DNA from: Lysinibacillus sphaericus
Lineage (GTDB): Bacteria > Bacillota > Bacilli > Bacillales_A > Planococcaceae
Assembly: GCF_006864135.1 (NCBI RefSeq)
Contig: NZ_SADV01000023.1
Location: forward strand, 1 to 64,000
Reading direction: 5' to 3'
Length of the DNA: 64,000 bases
Shown here: positions 7,975 to 17,563 of the stretch, in pieces
Layout of the letters: every line of letters starts with the position of its first letter
Position numbering within the stretch: the stretch's first letter is position 1
Program-made: the position numbers and the translations under genes
The notes under the pieces: generated by a model
What the model was told of the DNA's origin: nothing
The model's input: the letters and a program-made list of their open reading frames with translations, nothing else
The model's database searches: none

Positions 7975-8796
7975 ATGAATCCAAAAGATCTAACTGTCAT
8001 TGAACATATAGAAGAATTAAGAAAACGGCTTTTCATTGTTGCCGTTTTCTTTGTTCTCGCTATGATTGCTGGCTTTTTTGTTGCGAAGCCGCTTGTTAAA
8101 TATCTTCAAATTACTGGAGAGTCTTACAATATAGAACTTCATGCGTTTGATGTAGTAACACCACTGGCAATTTATATCCAAGTTATTTTTTTAGTATCAT
8201 TTATCCTATCTTCGCCGGTATTGATGTACCAATTATGGGCTTTTATTAGCCCGGGACTTAGGGACGTAGAACGAAAAGCAACCTTAAGCTATATACCGTA
8301 TTCATTTTTATTATTTTTAGCAGGGTTATCCTTTTCATATTTTTTACTATTCCCTTATGTCATAAAGTTTATGATGAATTTATCTAACGAATTGGAGATT
8401 CAACAAACGATTGGCATACATGAATATTTTTCGTTTTTATTTAAGCTTACAATACCCTTTGGTTTCCTTTTCCAATTACCGATAGTAGTCTTGTTCTTTT
8501 CACGCATTGGGATTTTATCTCCTGAGTTACTAATCCGTATTCGTAAGTATTCATACTTTGGTTTATTTGTATGTGCTGCTTTAATCGCACCACCTGAATT
8601 AGCTTCACACTTAATGGTTTCAGTACCGTTATTCATTCTTTATGAAATTAGTATTATGATTTCCCGTGTTGGCTATAAGAAATACTTAAAATCAGAAGAA
8701 ATGCGAATGAAGGAAGAGCAAGAAGCTGAGCAAAAACGCCAGGTCGAAGAGGCACTTGAACAGCAACGACGTCAAATCGAAGAATTAAATCAATAA
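7975..8796 (+). CDS. tatC: Sec-independent protein translocase TatC
   Basis: A 273-residue membrane protein with six predicted membrane spans. It opens with the conserved cytoplasmic VIEHIEELRKRL and has SPGLRDVERK in the first loop and FPFVIK/FPYVIKF-like segments, all diagnostic of TatC, the receptor for twin-arginine signal peptides. The last 40 residues are a charged Glu/Gln/Arg coil, longer than in short TatC proteins. It is the second gene of a two-gene operon ending in a terminator. Confidence 0.94.
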   Translation: MNPKDLTVIEHIEELRKRLFIVAVFFVLAMIAGFFVAKPLVKYLQITGESYNIELHAFDVVTPLAIYIQVIFLVSFILSSPVLMYQLWAFISPGLRDVERKATLSYIPYSFLLFLAGLSFSYFLLFPYVIKFMMNLSNELEIQQTIGIHEYFSFLFKLTIPFGFLFQLPIVVLFFSRIGILSPELLIRIRKYSYFGLFVCAALIAPPELASHLMVSVPLFILYEISIMISRVGYKKYLKSEEMRMKEEQEAEQKRQVEEALEQQRRQIEELNQ

Positions 8797-8802
8797 TAAT
8801 AG

Positions 8803-8836
8803 AAGCTCGATGCCAATTAGCAGCATCGAGCTTTTT
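8803..8836 (+). terminator. Terminator of tatA-tatC
   Basis: AGCTCGATGC and GCATCGAGCT form a perfect 10-bp stem with a 9-base loop, followed by TTTTT. Confidence 0.88.
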
Positions 8837-8897
8837 CGTCGTTATAAATAGCTAGGTTCAACTAGAAATCAGCGGTTTGCAAAAATTTCACTAATTT

Positions 8898-9662
8898 TTA
8901 TTGCATTTTTTCTAGTTGTTCAAGAAACTTTTGCAGTGGTTCAGCATACAATTGTACAAGCGTCACAAAACCATTCAGCATGACGTGGGCGATAATGGAC
9001 GTCCAAATGCGTTTTGTTTTGTGGTATAAGAAGGCAAAAATCAATCCGCAAATTGTATAAAGCAAGATGTGTGAGAAGTCCATATGAATAAGAGCAAAGA
9101 AAATGGCGCTTACTATACCGGCAATCCAGAAATTAGTTGTTTGGACAAGCGATCCGAAAATAACACGACGGAAGACAAACTCTTCTAATATTGGTCCAAA
9201 AACAACAATCGCTAATATTGCAATAGGGGCACCTTTTGCAATAGCTACAATATCAGCTGTATTTTGCGAGCCACCTTGGATACCGAATATAGCCATTTCG
9301 ATAGCTGCGCCAATCATTTGGCCGAAGAAAACTAAGAAGAAACCGATAATTCCCCACATAATTGACAGTGGTATAGTCTCTTTCTTCCCTTTATAAATAT
9401 CCCAAAACGCTTTATCGCGGGATGTAAGGATTAAGCTTAAAATTAACGCAATGGCAAAGCTAAGTGCAATATACCAGCCTTGAGTAAGGGGAGCAGCTTG
9501 CCCACTAGGTAAACCAGTTGTACTCATAACAAGCTTGTGAAACGGTTTTGCCAGTAAGATCCCCGATATTTGCATGAGGATATAGATCAGTAAAACATAA
9601 AGAGCTGTTTTTTTATGTTTATTTATTTTTTGAGAATTGTTCACAGTCAAAATCCTTTCCAT
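8898..9662 (-). CDS. CPBP family intramembrane metalloprotease
   Basis: A polytopic membrane protein of up to 254 residues with the three CPBP (Abi/Rce1-like) motifs: EEFVFRR, FFALIH and HVMLNG, which carry the presumed glutamate and histidine metal ligands. Such proteins are membrane proteases of mostly unknown substrate. It is monocistronic and divergent from groES. The start is uncertain: ATG at 9662 has GAAAGG 11 bases upstream, while GTG at 9644 sits eight bases after GGAAAGGA. No substrate can be inferred from the neighbours. Confidence 0.88.
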   Translation of the reverse strand: MERILTVNNSQKINKHKKTALYVLLIYILMQISGILLAKPFHKLVMSTTGLPSGQAAPLTQGWYIALSFAIALILSLILTSRDKAFWDIYKGKKETIPLSIMWGIIGFFLVFFGQMIGAAIEMAIFGIQGGSQNTADIVAIAKGAPIAILAIVVFGPILEEFVFRRVIFGSLVQTTNFWIAGIVSAIFFALIHMDFSHILLYTICGLIFAFLYHKTKRIWTSIIAHVMLNGFVTLVQLYAEPLQKFLEQLEKMQ

Positions 9663-9727
9663 TCATTATGCTACCTTTCTATTGTAGAGGAATATGGAAA
9701 GAAAACAAAATTTTTCGAAGTTCTGAC

Positions 9728-9756
9728 TTGCAAAAAAAAGTGTGATTGATTATCAT
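9728..9756 (+). promoter_or_regulatory. Sigma-A promoter of groESL
   Basis: TTGCAA (9728-9733) and TATCAT (9751-9756) are separated by 17 bases. The expected start point lies a few bases before the CIRCE operator, the arrangement seen in HrcA-controlled chaperone promoters. Confidence 0.75.
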
Positions 9757-9766
9757 AATAATTGTA

Positions 9767-9793
9767 TTAGCACTCGACTAGATAGAGTGCTAA
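9767..9793 (+). promoter_or_regulatory. CIRCE operator (HrcA binding site)
   Basis: TTAGCACTC-N9-GAGTGCTAA is a perfect match to the CIRCE inverted repeat. HrcA bound here represses groESL until heat or misfolded protein titrates GroEL. Confidence 0.97.
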
Positions 9794-9835
9794 TAAACTT
9801 TCAAGTATATAATTAATTATAGGAGGTTGTTTCAC

Positions 9836-10120
9836 TTGTTAAGACCACTAGGAGATCGTATTGTAATCGAACTAATCGAGGTAGAAGAAAAATCTGCATT
9901 CGGTATTGTACTGCCAGACTCTGCAAAAGAAAAACCGCAAGAAGGTAAAGTTGTAGCAGTTGGGACGGGTCGCATTTTAGAGAACGGGCAACGTGTAGAG
10001 CTTGACGTAAAAGTTGACGACCGCATTATTTTCTCTAAATACTCTGGTACAGAAGTTAAATATGAAGGTAATGAATACCTAATTTTACGCGAAAGTGATA
10101 TTCTTGCAATTATTGAATAA
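9836..10120 (+). CDS. groES: Co-chaperonin GroES
   Basis: The 94-residue GroES lid of the GroEL chamber. [13 protein letters not shown] at the N-terminus and the mobile-loop region with [17 protein letters not shown] are typical. The start is TTG at 9836, nine bases after AGGAGG (9821-9826); another in-frame TTG at 9827 touches the ribosome site and would add three residues. Expression is under CIRCE. A family B repeat separates it from groEL, so the intercistronic gap is 271 bases instead of the usual few tens. Confidence 0.96.
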   Translation: MLRPLGDRIVIELIEVEEKSAFGIVLPDSAKEKPQEGKVVAVGTGRILENGQRVELDVKVDDRIIFSKYSGTEVKYEGNEYLILRESDILAIIE

Positions 10121-10140
10121 ATTAATACTTTTAAAGATTC

Positions 10141-10268
10141 ATTACCAAAAGTTGTGGATGGCATTTTTTAAAACGTCTACTATGTAAATAAGTTGATTGG
10201 AGTGAAGGCTGGGCGACTCCTTAAAGCGCCCAGTAGGAACGGAAATCAACCACACACATTTTGGTGAT
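10141..10268 (+). repeat. Family B repeat inside the groES-groEL intercistronic gap
   Basis: A minimal copy bounded by ATTACCAAAA and TTTTGGTGAT. It keeps only the GTTGATT/AATCAAC and CTGGGCG/CGCCCAG pairs around a short GACTCCTTAAAG loop; the inner modules found in the longer copies at 6697, 42932 and 55769 are missing. In the groESL transcript it would fold into one long hairpin. Confidence 0.88.
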
Positions 10269-10385
10269 AATTCCTTTTAAAGTAAATGCCTAGTAATTGT
10301 CACATATAGATGGCAATGACTGTATGGCGAAATTTCTATAAATATATTGATGAAGCTTAACGAATATTCCATTTCAGGAGGGTAA

Positions 10386-12023
<1,638 letters not shown>

Positions 12024-12042
12024 TCTACGGCTCCAGCCAAAT

Positions 12043-12078
12043 AAAAATCACTTCTCCATTTGAGAAGTGATTTTTTAT
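12043..12078 (+). terminator. Terminator of groESL
   Basis: AAAATCACTTCTC and GAGAAGTGATTTT pair perfectly around CATTT and are followed by TT. Confidence 0.9.
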
Positions 12079-12100
12079 GTTTAGCGAATATTTATTAGTG

Positions 12101-12392
12101 AATCGCTGATAAAATATGGGTAATCGCTGATAAAAACAACAAAAACGCTGATAAACCTCCGACAATTGCTGATAATAAGCTTGTTAGCAGCGAAACTTTA
12201 TGGTTTAGCGGCGTTCTTTGCGTGGTTGGCGGCGAAACTCAAAGTTTTAGCGGCGAATTCCAACTTAAGCCGTAAAATTTAGGAAAACTAAAATCAGGGT
12301 TGAAAAACTTTGTATAGAATTTTACACAATATTAAGGGCTTGACTATAAAAACAGCACAATCGCTGATAAACCTTCAACAATCGCTGATAAA
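12101..12392. repeat. Short interspersed CGCTGATAA / AGCGGCGAA repeat tract
   Basis: AATCGCTGATAAA or close variants occur at about 12101, 12122, 12144, 12165, 12358 and 12380. Between them TTTAGCGGCG or TTGGCGGCGAA occurs at about 12214, 12226 and 12245; these resemble the inverted form of the first motif. Spacing is irregular and there are no unique equal-length spacers, so it is not a CRISPR array. No gene is visible in 12079-12435. Confidence 0.7.
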
Positions 12393-12435
12393 GATACAAA
12401 CCTGCTAATAAAAAACTCCGAAAAGTAGCTTAGAG

Positions 12436-13152
12436 TTATTCTTTTTGCTTCAACCTAAAATCAGGGGAAATATAAGAGATTAGAGTATAATCCATTTCTT
12501 CTCCTGCTTGAGTTGATAATTGCACAAGTAAAGATTCTTCAGTATTTGAGGGATGTATAGCGCTTGTTTTTATAGTAATCACTTGAACACCGGTTCTTCT
12601 CGGTTTTCCAACAACGACCACCTGATTCCCCAATGTATAAACTGCTGTAATATCAGTTTGGAACACGACAATATATAAATCTAAATCCGTTTTATTGTGA
12701 AACATTGGAATTGTGAATCCCATATTTTGTTCAAAGTCGTACCATTCAGAGAGAGCAATATCGTAATTCGTAAATAGTCGATGCAGTGCATAATGAATTC
12801 TAGTTGGAACATAGCTCCACCGACCGATTGAGCTATGCCAATATTTTTCATAAGCCGGTCTCTTGTAGCCAGGATTATTGACGATCACTTCATACGGAAT
12901 TGTATTGCCATTCTCTATCACCTGTGAAAGTGTAACAAATTTTGATGGGGGAGATAATTCTGGAAAAGGAGGATCAGCAATTGTTTGGGGTTTTATCGGC
13001 TCAAGGCTTTTTAAACGATTTTCTAGACCTTTTATTTGTGCTTTAAGTCCATTTAATCTACTCAATTCTTTTGCATCAAAAGAAGATACAATGCTCAAAT
13101 TAATTAATATTAAGCTAATCATACATAAAGTTATTTTTTTTACGTTACACAT
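12436..13152 (-). CDS. Secreted protein of unknown function
   Basis: A 238-residue protein with a signal peptide (basic start, ITLCMISLILINLSIV core, probable cleavage near residue 24-27), then a short heptad-like coil (RLNGLKAQIKGLENRLKSL) and a proline-rich linker. The rest is a globular domain rich in aromatic and beta-forming residues without cysteines. AGGAGAGGTG stands five bases before the ATG. I do not recognise a family. The gene stands alone, bounded by terminator-like hairpins on both sides. Confidence 0.75.
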   Translation of the reverse strand: MCNVKKITLCMISLILINLSIVSSFDAKELSRLNGLKAQIKGLENRLKSLEPIKPQTIADPPFPELSPPSKFVTLSQVIENGNTIPYEVIVNNPGYKRPAYEKYWHSSIGRWSYVPTRIHYALHRLFTNYDIALSEWYDFEQNMGFTIPMFHNKTDLDLYIVVFQTDITAVYTLGNQVVVVGKPRRTGVQVITIKTSAIHPSNTEESLLVQLSTQAGEEMDYTLISYISPDFRLKQKE

Positions 13153-13252
13153 AGATGCACCTCTCCTATACTGTGCTCATTAAATGAGCGAATATGTAGG
13201 ATGGCTAAAAAACTTTCTAGACATGTTTTCACTTCCTGTCCTACTAAACAAT

Positions 13253-13302
13253 AAAAAGGCAATCCATTAGTTCGTATTTGAACTTCTGGATAGCCTTTTT
13301 TG
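13253..13302 (-). terminator. Terminator after the proline-rich gene (bidirectional shape)
   Basis: AAAAAGGCAATCCA pairs with TGGATAGCCTTTTT (one mismatch). Both strands end in T runs. It lies just downstream of the minus-strand gene at 13347-13766. Confidence 0.75.
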
Positions 13303-13346
13303 CTATAGTCATTTTTCTTGGACTTCCAATATGTTAGGTGACCAAT

Positions 13347-13766
13347 CTACATGCCTGGTAGGTTAAAGCCTGGTAAACCTGGTAAGCCAGGATATTGTCC
13401 GCCTGGGAATGGCATCGGACGTGGTGGATATGGTTGTGGCGGATATGGTTGCGGAGGACGTGGTGGATATGGTTGTGGCGGATATGGTTGCGGAGGACGT
13501 GGTGGATATGGTTGTGGCGGATATGGCTGCGGAGGACGTGGTGGATATGGTTGTGGCGGATATGGTTGCGGAGGACGTGGTGGATATGGTTGTGGCGGAC
13601 GTGGTTGCGGAGGACGTGGTGGATATGGTTGTGGCGGACGTGGTTGCGGAGGTCGTGTCGGATACGGTGATGGGTTTAAAGATGGATATGGGCTACCAGA
13701 AGGCATAGTAGGGTGAAACGGAATGTTAACATCAAGATCTTCGGGATTAAATCCAGGATTGACCAA
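13347..13766 (-). CDS. Proline-rich tandem-repeat protein
   Basis: A 139-residue protein: a 38-residue head (MVNPGFNPEDLDVNIPFHP...), then about six 13-residue units of the type PPQPYPPQPYPPR, then a glycine/proline tail with PGLPGLPGFNLPGM. It has no signal peptide or membrane segment. The start is TTG with GAAAGGTG seven bases upstream, and a terminator follows; both favour this strand over the glycine/cysteine-rich frames opposite. Pro/Tyr/Gln-rich proteins of this kind occur among spore-coat and exosporium proteins, but that is only a guess. Repeat number is likely to vary between strains. Confidence 0.7.
   Translation of the reverse strand: MVNPGFNPEDLDVNIPFHPTMPSGSPYPSLNPSPYPTRPPQPRPPQPYPPRPPQPRPPQPYPPRPPQPYPPQPYPPRPPQPYPPQPYPPRPPQPYPPQPYPPRPPQPYPPQPYPPRPMPFPGGQYPGLPGLPGFNLPGM
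13420..13653. repeat. 39-bp tandem repeat, six units
   Basis: Six nearly identical 39-bp units beginning CGTGGTGGATATGG lie head to tail and keep the reading frame of the minus-strand proline-rich gene. Differences are single bases; the last two units swap a TAT for CGT. The near identity points to recent expansion or gene conversion. Confidence 0.9.
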
Positions 13767-13945
13767 TGAAACACACCTTTCTTCGGTTTTTCTTTTCTAA
13801 CATATGCCTACTATTAGGATTGTCATAGGCATTAAACTAGAAGAATGATCGATAAGCGTATATTTAATTAAAGTAAAAAATGTTATAAAATATATCAAAT
13901 TTAATTATAATAGAAGAAAATATCATTAAAGGATGATTTAAATAA

Positions 13946-15283
13946 ATGACTATTATAAAAATCAAGAAAATAAAAGTTCAAAATTTACGAAATGTACGTC
14001 ATGGTGAAATTGTGTTAGCGGTAAATTTCGAGACATTCCTTAAGCCAAATGTTGTAGGTTTATACGGACAGAACGGTTCTGGAAAAACAACTATTGTTGA
14101 TGCATTCGGCTTGTTAAAGGCACTTATCTCCGGTTGGGTAGCTGAAATTAAATTACCATCTGAGGAAAAGAAATTAATTATGGCAGGGGAGGATACGGCA
14201 AGTATTGAGTTCGAGTTTCTAGTAGAAAATCAATTTGGCACATTTTTTCTCAATTATTATGTAGAGTTACAAGAAGATGATAACAGACTGTACACTACGG
14301 TTGAACGTGTAGCTTACAGAGAAAACGAGAAAGGGAAGCGTTCAAAGATTTTAATTGATGTTACAGAGGAAGACATACAACTACGTAAAGCAAATCTTTC
14401 TGATATGAATGAAAAAATGCGTATCCAATTACTAGTCATTCACCAATTGTCTAAAAAACAATATATGTCCTTTGTCTTTCACAAAGATTTAAAGCCGTTA
14501 TTACAGGATAGGTTGTCAGAGTTAGAAATGCAATTGCTTCATAATTTAGCAATAGATTTTAATCGTGATTTACATGTTGTTAACAATCAAAATATCGCAC
14601 CATTATTTGAAGAGCGCAGTATGCCTTTTAGCATCCATCTCGAAAAAACTCGTGGTTCTATCCCTTACAATTTGAAGGGGCCAGCATTATTGCCAGAGGA
14701 CGCATTTTACGTGTTATGTGAAGTAATAGAGCAAAGTAATCAAGTATTATCAGCGATTATTCCAGGTCTCTCTATAAAGATTAATGTACTTACAAAACAA
14801 ACTATGGATAATGGGGAAAAAGGAATTCGTTTTGAATTTTTATCGCAACGAGGGGAGCGCGAATTACCGTTAAGGACAGAGTCAGAAGGGATTTTGAAAA
14901 TTATATCGGTACTCAGTGTGCTCATTGCGGTTTATAATAACCCAAATGCTTGTGTAGTAATAGATGAGTTAGATTCTGGTGTTTTTGAATATTTGTTAGG
15001 CGAGTTGTTAACAGTGATTGATGAGGGCGGAAAAGGTCAACTTATTTTTACGTCTCATAATTTACGTGTGTTAGAGGTGCTAGCTATTAAAAACTTATGG
15101 TTTTCGACAACGAATGAGGATCGTCGTTATATACAGCTAAAGGGTATTAAAGAGGTAAATAATGCTCGAGATGTTTATTTACGTGCAATTCAGTTGGGCG
15201 GACAGGATGAAGATGTTTATAAAGAAACGAAGACATTTAAAATTAAGCGTGCCTTTAGAAAAGCGGGTGTTCAGCGTGACTAA
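13946..15283 (+). CDS. AAA/ABC-type ATPase of a two-gene cassette (AAA_15/AAA_21-like)
   Basis: A soluble 445-residue RecF/OLD-like ATPase. It has IKVQNLRNV at the N-terminus, Walker A G-Q-N-G-S-G-K-T-T (about residues 40-48), a signature-like TESEGILKII (about 312-321), Walker B ACVVIDELDSG (about 335-345) and an H-switch FTSHN (about 371). AAAGGATG stands ten bases upstream of the ATG. Its 3' end overlaps the next gene by eight bases, so the two are coupled. ATPases of this type paired with a small TOPRIM-like partner are typical of anti-phage systems (PARIS, OLD, RloAB). A defence role is inference; no defence gene flanks it. Confidence 0.82.
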   Translation: MTIIKIKKIKVQNLRNVRHGEIVLAVNFETFLKPNVVGLYGQNGSGKTTIVDAFGLLKALISGWVAEIKLPSEEKKLIMAGEDTASIEFEFLVENQFGTFFLNYYVELQEDDNRLYTTVERVAYRENEKGKRSKILIDVTEEDIQLRKANLSDMNEKMRIQLLVIHQLSKKQYMSFVFHKDLKPLLQDRLSELEMQLLHNLAIDFNRDLHVVNNQNIAPLFEERSMPFSIHLEKTRGSIPYNLKGPALLPEDAFYVLCEVIEQSNQVLSAIIPGLSIKINVLTKQTMDNGEKGIRFEFLSQRGERELPLRTESEGILKIISVLSVLIAVYNNPNACVVIDELDSGVFEYLLGELLTVIDEGGKGQLIFTSHNLRVLEVLAIKNLWFSTTNEDRRYIQLKGIKEVNNARDVYLRAIQLGGQDEDVYKETKTFKIKRAFRKAGVQRD

Positions 15284-16007
15284 AAAAGTTCTTTTAATTA
15301 TTGTAGAAGGGCATACGGAGCAAATTGTTTTAGAGGATTTTCTAGATGAACATTTTGCAAATTCAACGATTCGCTTCGATGTACAACGGGAAGATATTTT
15401 AACGAAATGGGATGCTAATAAACGGATACCTAATATTAAAAATAGTGTTACACGAGTGATTCAGAACTATTTGGAGAAGTATAAGTTTTTAGCGAAGGAT
15501 TTAACCGCTGTCGTTCATATTACTGATGCAGACGGTTGTTTCATAGCCCCTGAATTTGTCAAGGTGAAGGGAGATATTGAGCAAAGTTTATTCTATACAG
15601 AAGATGCAATATTAGTGAAATCAGAGAAGCGTAAGGAACAAATCGAACAACGAAATGACATGAAGGCGAATAATGCTAAAATCCTTATGGCAAATGATCA
15701 TTTTAGCATTCATCGATTAAGAATACCGTATCAGCTATTCTATTTTTCTACAAACTTAGAGCATGTACTATGGAATGAGCGTAATGAAGTAGCGACGGAA
15801 AAGGTGCAAAAGGCTGATGAATTTATGGAAAGTTTATCGAGCTCCATAGAAGAATTTTTAAAAGAATATCTCCCAGTTAACCCAGAGCTTCCGTATAAAG
15901 AAAAAATGAAAATGAGTTGGTCATTTTTAATGAAGGGCTGTAATTCGTTACAACGCGGAACAAATGTACCGTTATTATTTGAAATGATTAAGTCGGATAT
16001 ACAATAA
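15276..16007 (+). CDS. TOPRIM-like partner protein of the ATPase
   Basis: The likely start is the GTG at 15276 (V-T-K-K-V-L-L), giving 243 residues and an eight-base overlap with the ATPase gene; the frame is open further upstream but inside that gene. LLIIVEGHTEQ near the N-terminus and VVHITDADGCF (about residues 73-83) match the Glu and DxD metal motifs of TOPRIM folds. The rest is helical and charged, with FYFSTNLEHVLWNERNE in the middle. This is the layout of small TOPRIM/RloB/DUF4435-like effectors that work with a RecF-like ATPase. The family is not firmly recognised. Confidence 0.75.
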   Translation: MTKKVLLIIVEGHTEQIVLEDFLDEHFANSTIRFDVQREDILTKWDANKRIPNIKNSVTRVIQNYLEKYKFLAKDLTAVVHITDADGCFIAPEFVKVKGDIEQSLFYTEDAILVKSEKRKEQIEQRNDMKANNAKILMANDHFSIHRLRIPYQLFYFSTNLEHVLWNERNEVATEKVQKADEFMESLSSSIEEFLKEYLPVNPELPYKEKMKMSWSFLMKGCNSLQRGTNVPLLFEMIKSDIQ

Positions 16008-16083
16008 AGTGAGAGTTAATCAGTAGTGAAAAATGAAGCGTCAGCAACGACAAATATAGAGGAAGCGGTTAGACGCTTGCTCA

Positions 16084-16130
16084 CTAAAAAAGGTCCTTTC
16101 GTTAGAATAAGCGATGGCTCTTTTTTCGTT
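16084..16130 (+). terminator. Possible weak terminator after the ATPase-TOPRIM cassette
   Basis: CTAAAAAAGG-CC and GG-CTCTTTTTT arms flank a long loop and end in TTTTTTCGTTTT. The pairing is imperfect. Just upstream (16035-16060) there is a fragment resembling element C (GAAGCGTCAGCAAC). Confidence 0.35.
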
Positions 16131-16227
16131 TTAGGGAAGCTATTCTTACTGAGTAATGACATCTTTTCATTTCCTAATTCATAAGCTTTACAGGTGTGAT
16201 TTTATCAAGCAAGAAGGAGGCATTGAC

Positions 16228-17517
16228 ATTCAAATACATGTTGTACGGGCAGGGGAGTCCTTATGGGGTATTGCGAAGGCATATGGGACAACAGTTCAAA
16301 ATATTGTAGATGCCAATCAAGTTCCTGAACCAAATCGATTAGTTATAGGGCAAGCTCTTGTGGTACCGATTGTCGGAAATTTCTATTATGTGCAGGCAGG
16401 AGATAGTCTATATTCAATCGGCCAACGTTTTGGCATTAATTATTTAACACTTGCTCAGGTGAACAATATTAGTCCGAGTCAACCTTTATCGATTGGTATG
16501 CGACTTTATATTCCACCTCAACCAAAAACAAGAGCTGAAACATTGGCATATTTAGAGCCGAGAGGGACATTCGTTAGTGAGGCATTACTAAGTCAAGCAA
16601 GAGAAGCGGGTCCATTTTTAACTTATCTAGCTTTATTTAGCTATGAGGCAAGACGAGATGGAACGTTTAAGGTGCCACCGAGTCAAGGTGTGGCGCAAAT
16701 TGCAAATGATACAGGTGCTTCTCTAGCAATGGTTGTCTCGAATTTGGAGAATTTTAGTTTTAGTGGTGATTTAGCGAGAGATATTTTTCAAAGTACAGCT
16801 GTACAGGATTTGCTCTTTAATAATATTCTTGAAGAGGCAAAGCGTTTAGGAACCGTTAAAGATATTCATTTTGATTTTGAGAATTTGCCGGGCGATCAAC
16901 GACAGGCGTATAACAATTTTTTAAGGAGAGCGGTGAGTCGATTCCATCCTCAGGGATATACCGTATCGACAGCGTTAGCTCCGAAAACAAGTGCTAGTGA
17001 GCGGGGTCCGTGGACGGAGGGGCATGATTATAAAGCACATGGAGAAATAGTGGATTTTGTTATGTTAATGACCTATGAATGGGGCTATTCTGCAGGGCCC
17101 CCTATGGCAGTATCGCCACTTCCAGAGGTAGAAGCGGTTGTTAAATATGCAGTAAGTGAGATACCTCGGAACAAAATTATACTTGGACAGAATTTATATG
17201 GGTATAACTGGACATTGCCTTTTGTGCAGGGGGGGCCTAATGCAGAAGCAGTTAGTCCACAAAGAGCAATCGAGATTGCTAAGAAATATAATGCTGCTAT
17301 TCAATTTGATTTGAGATCTCAAGCACCGTTCTTTGAATACTACGATGAGCAAGGTAAAGCACATGTGGTATGGTTCGAAGATGCCAGATCCATTCAAGCG
17401 AAGTTCGATTTAATCAAACGGTACAGACTCCGAGGAGTAGGCTATTGGAAGTTGGGTCTACCATTCCCTCAAAATTGGCTATTAATTGGGTCCAATTTTG
17501 ATGTAGTCAAGAAATGA
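16228..17517 (+). CDS. sleL: LysM-GH18 glycosylase, SleL/YaaH type (apparent ATT start)
   Basis: A 429-residue protein with two LysM domains (HVVRAGESLWGIAKAYGTT and YYVQAGDSLYSIGQRFGI) and a glycoside hydrolase 18 barrel with the catalytic DIHFDFENLP motif and WYYD-like C-terminal strands. SleL/YaaH proteins are N-acetylglucosaminidases that degrade spore cortex during germination. No ATG, GTG or TTG is in the right place: AAGGAGG (16214-16220) is seven bases before an in-frame ATT at 16228, which would give M-Q-I-H-V-V, the normal start of this family. The frame also opens at an ATG at 16156 without a ribosome site. No signal peptide, as usual for the family. Confidence 0.88.
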   Translation: MQIHVVRAGESLWGIAKAYGTTVQNIVDANQVPEPNRLVIGQALVVPIVGNFYYVQAGDSLYSIGQRFGINYLTLAQVNNISPSQPLSIGMRLYIPPQPKTRAETLAYLEPRGTFVSEALLSQAREAGPFLTYLALFSYEARRDGTFKVPPSQGVAQIANDTGASLAMVVSNLENFSFSGDLARDIFQSTAVQDLLFNNILEEAKRLGTVKDIHFDFENLPGDQRQAYNNFLRRAVSRFHPQGYTVSTALAPKTSASERGPWTEGHDYKAHGEIVDFVMLMTYEWGYSAGPPMAVSPLPEVEAVVKYAVSEIPRNKIILGQNLYGYNWTLPFVQGGPNAEAVSPQRAIEIAKKYNAAIQFDLRSQAPFFEYYDEQGKAHVVWFEDARSIQAKFDLIKRYRLRGVGYWKLGLPFPQNWLLIGSNFDVVKK

Positions 17518-17563
17518 GAATTTTTAGGGAGCAACCAAGCAATTTCGCCTTGGCTTAATTGTA

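Noticed and set aside
13351..13716. Glycine/cysteine-rich ORFs on the plus strand over the 39-bp repeats
   Set aside because: They are frames opposite the proline-rich gene. The minus strand has the ribosome site, start and terminator; the plus frames have none.
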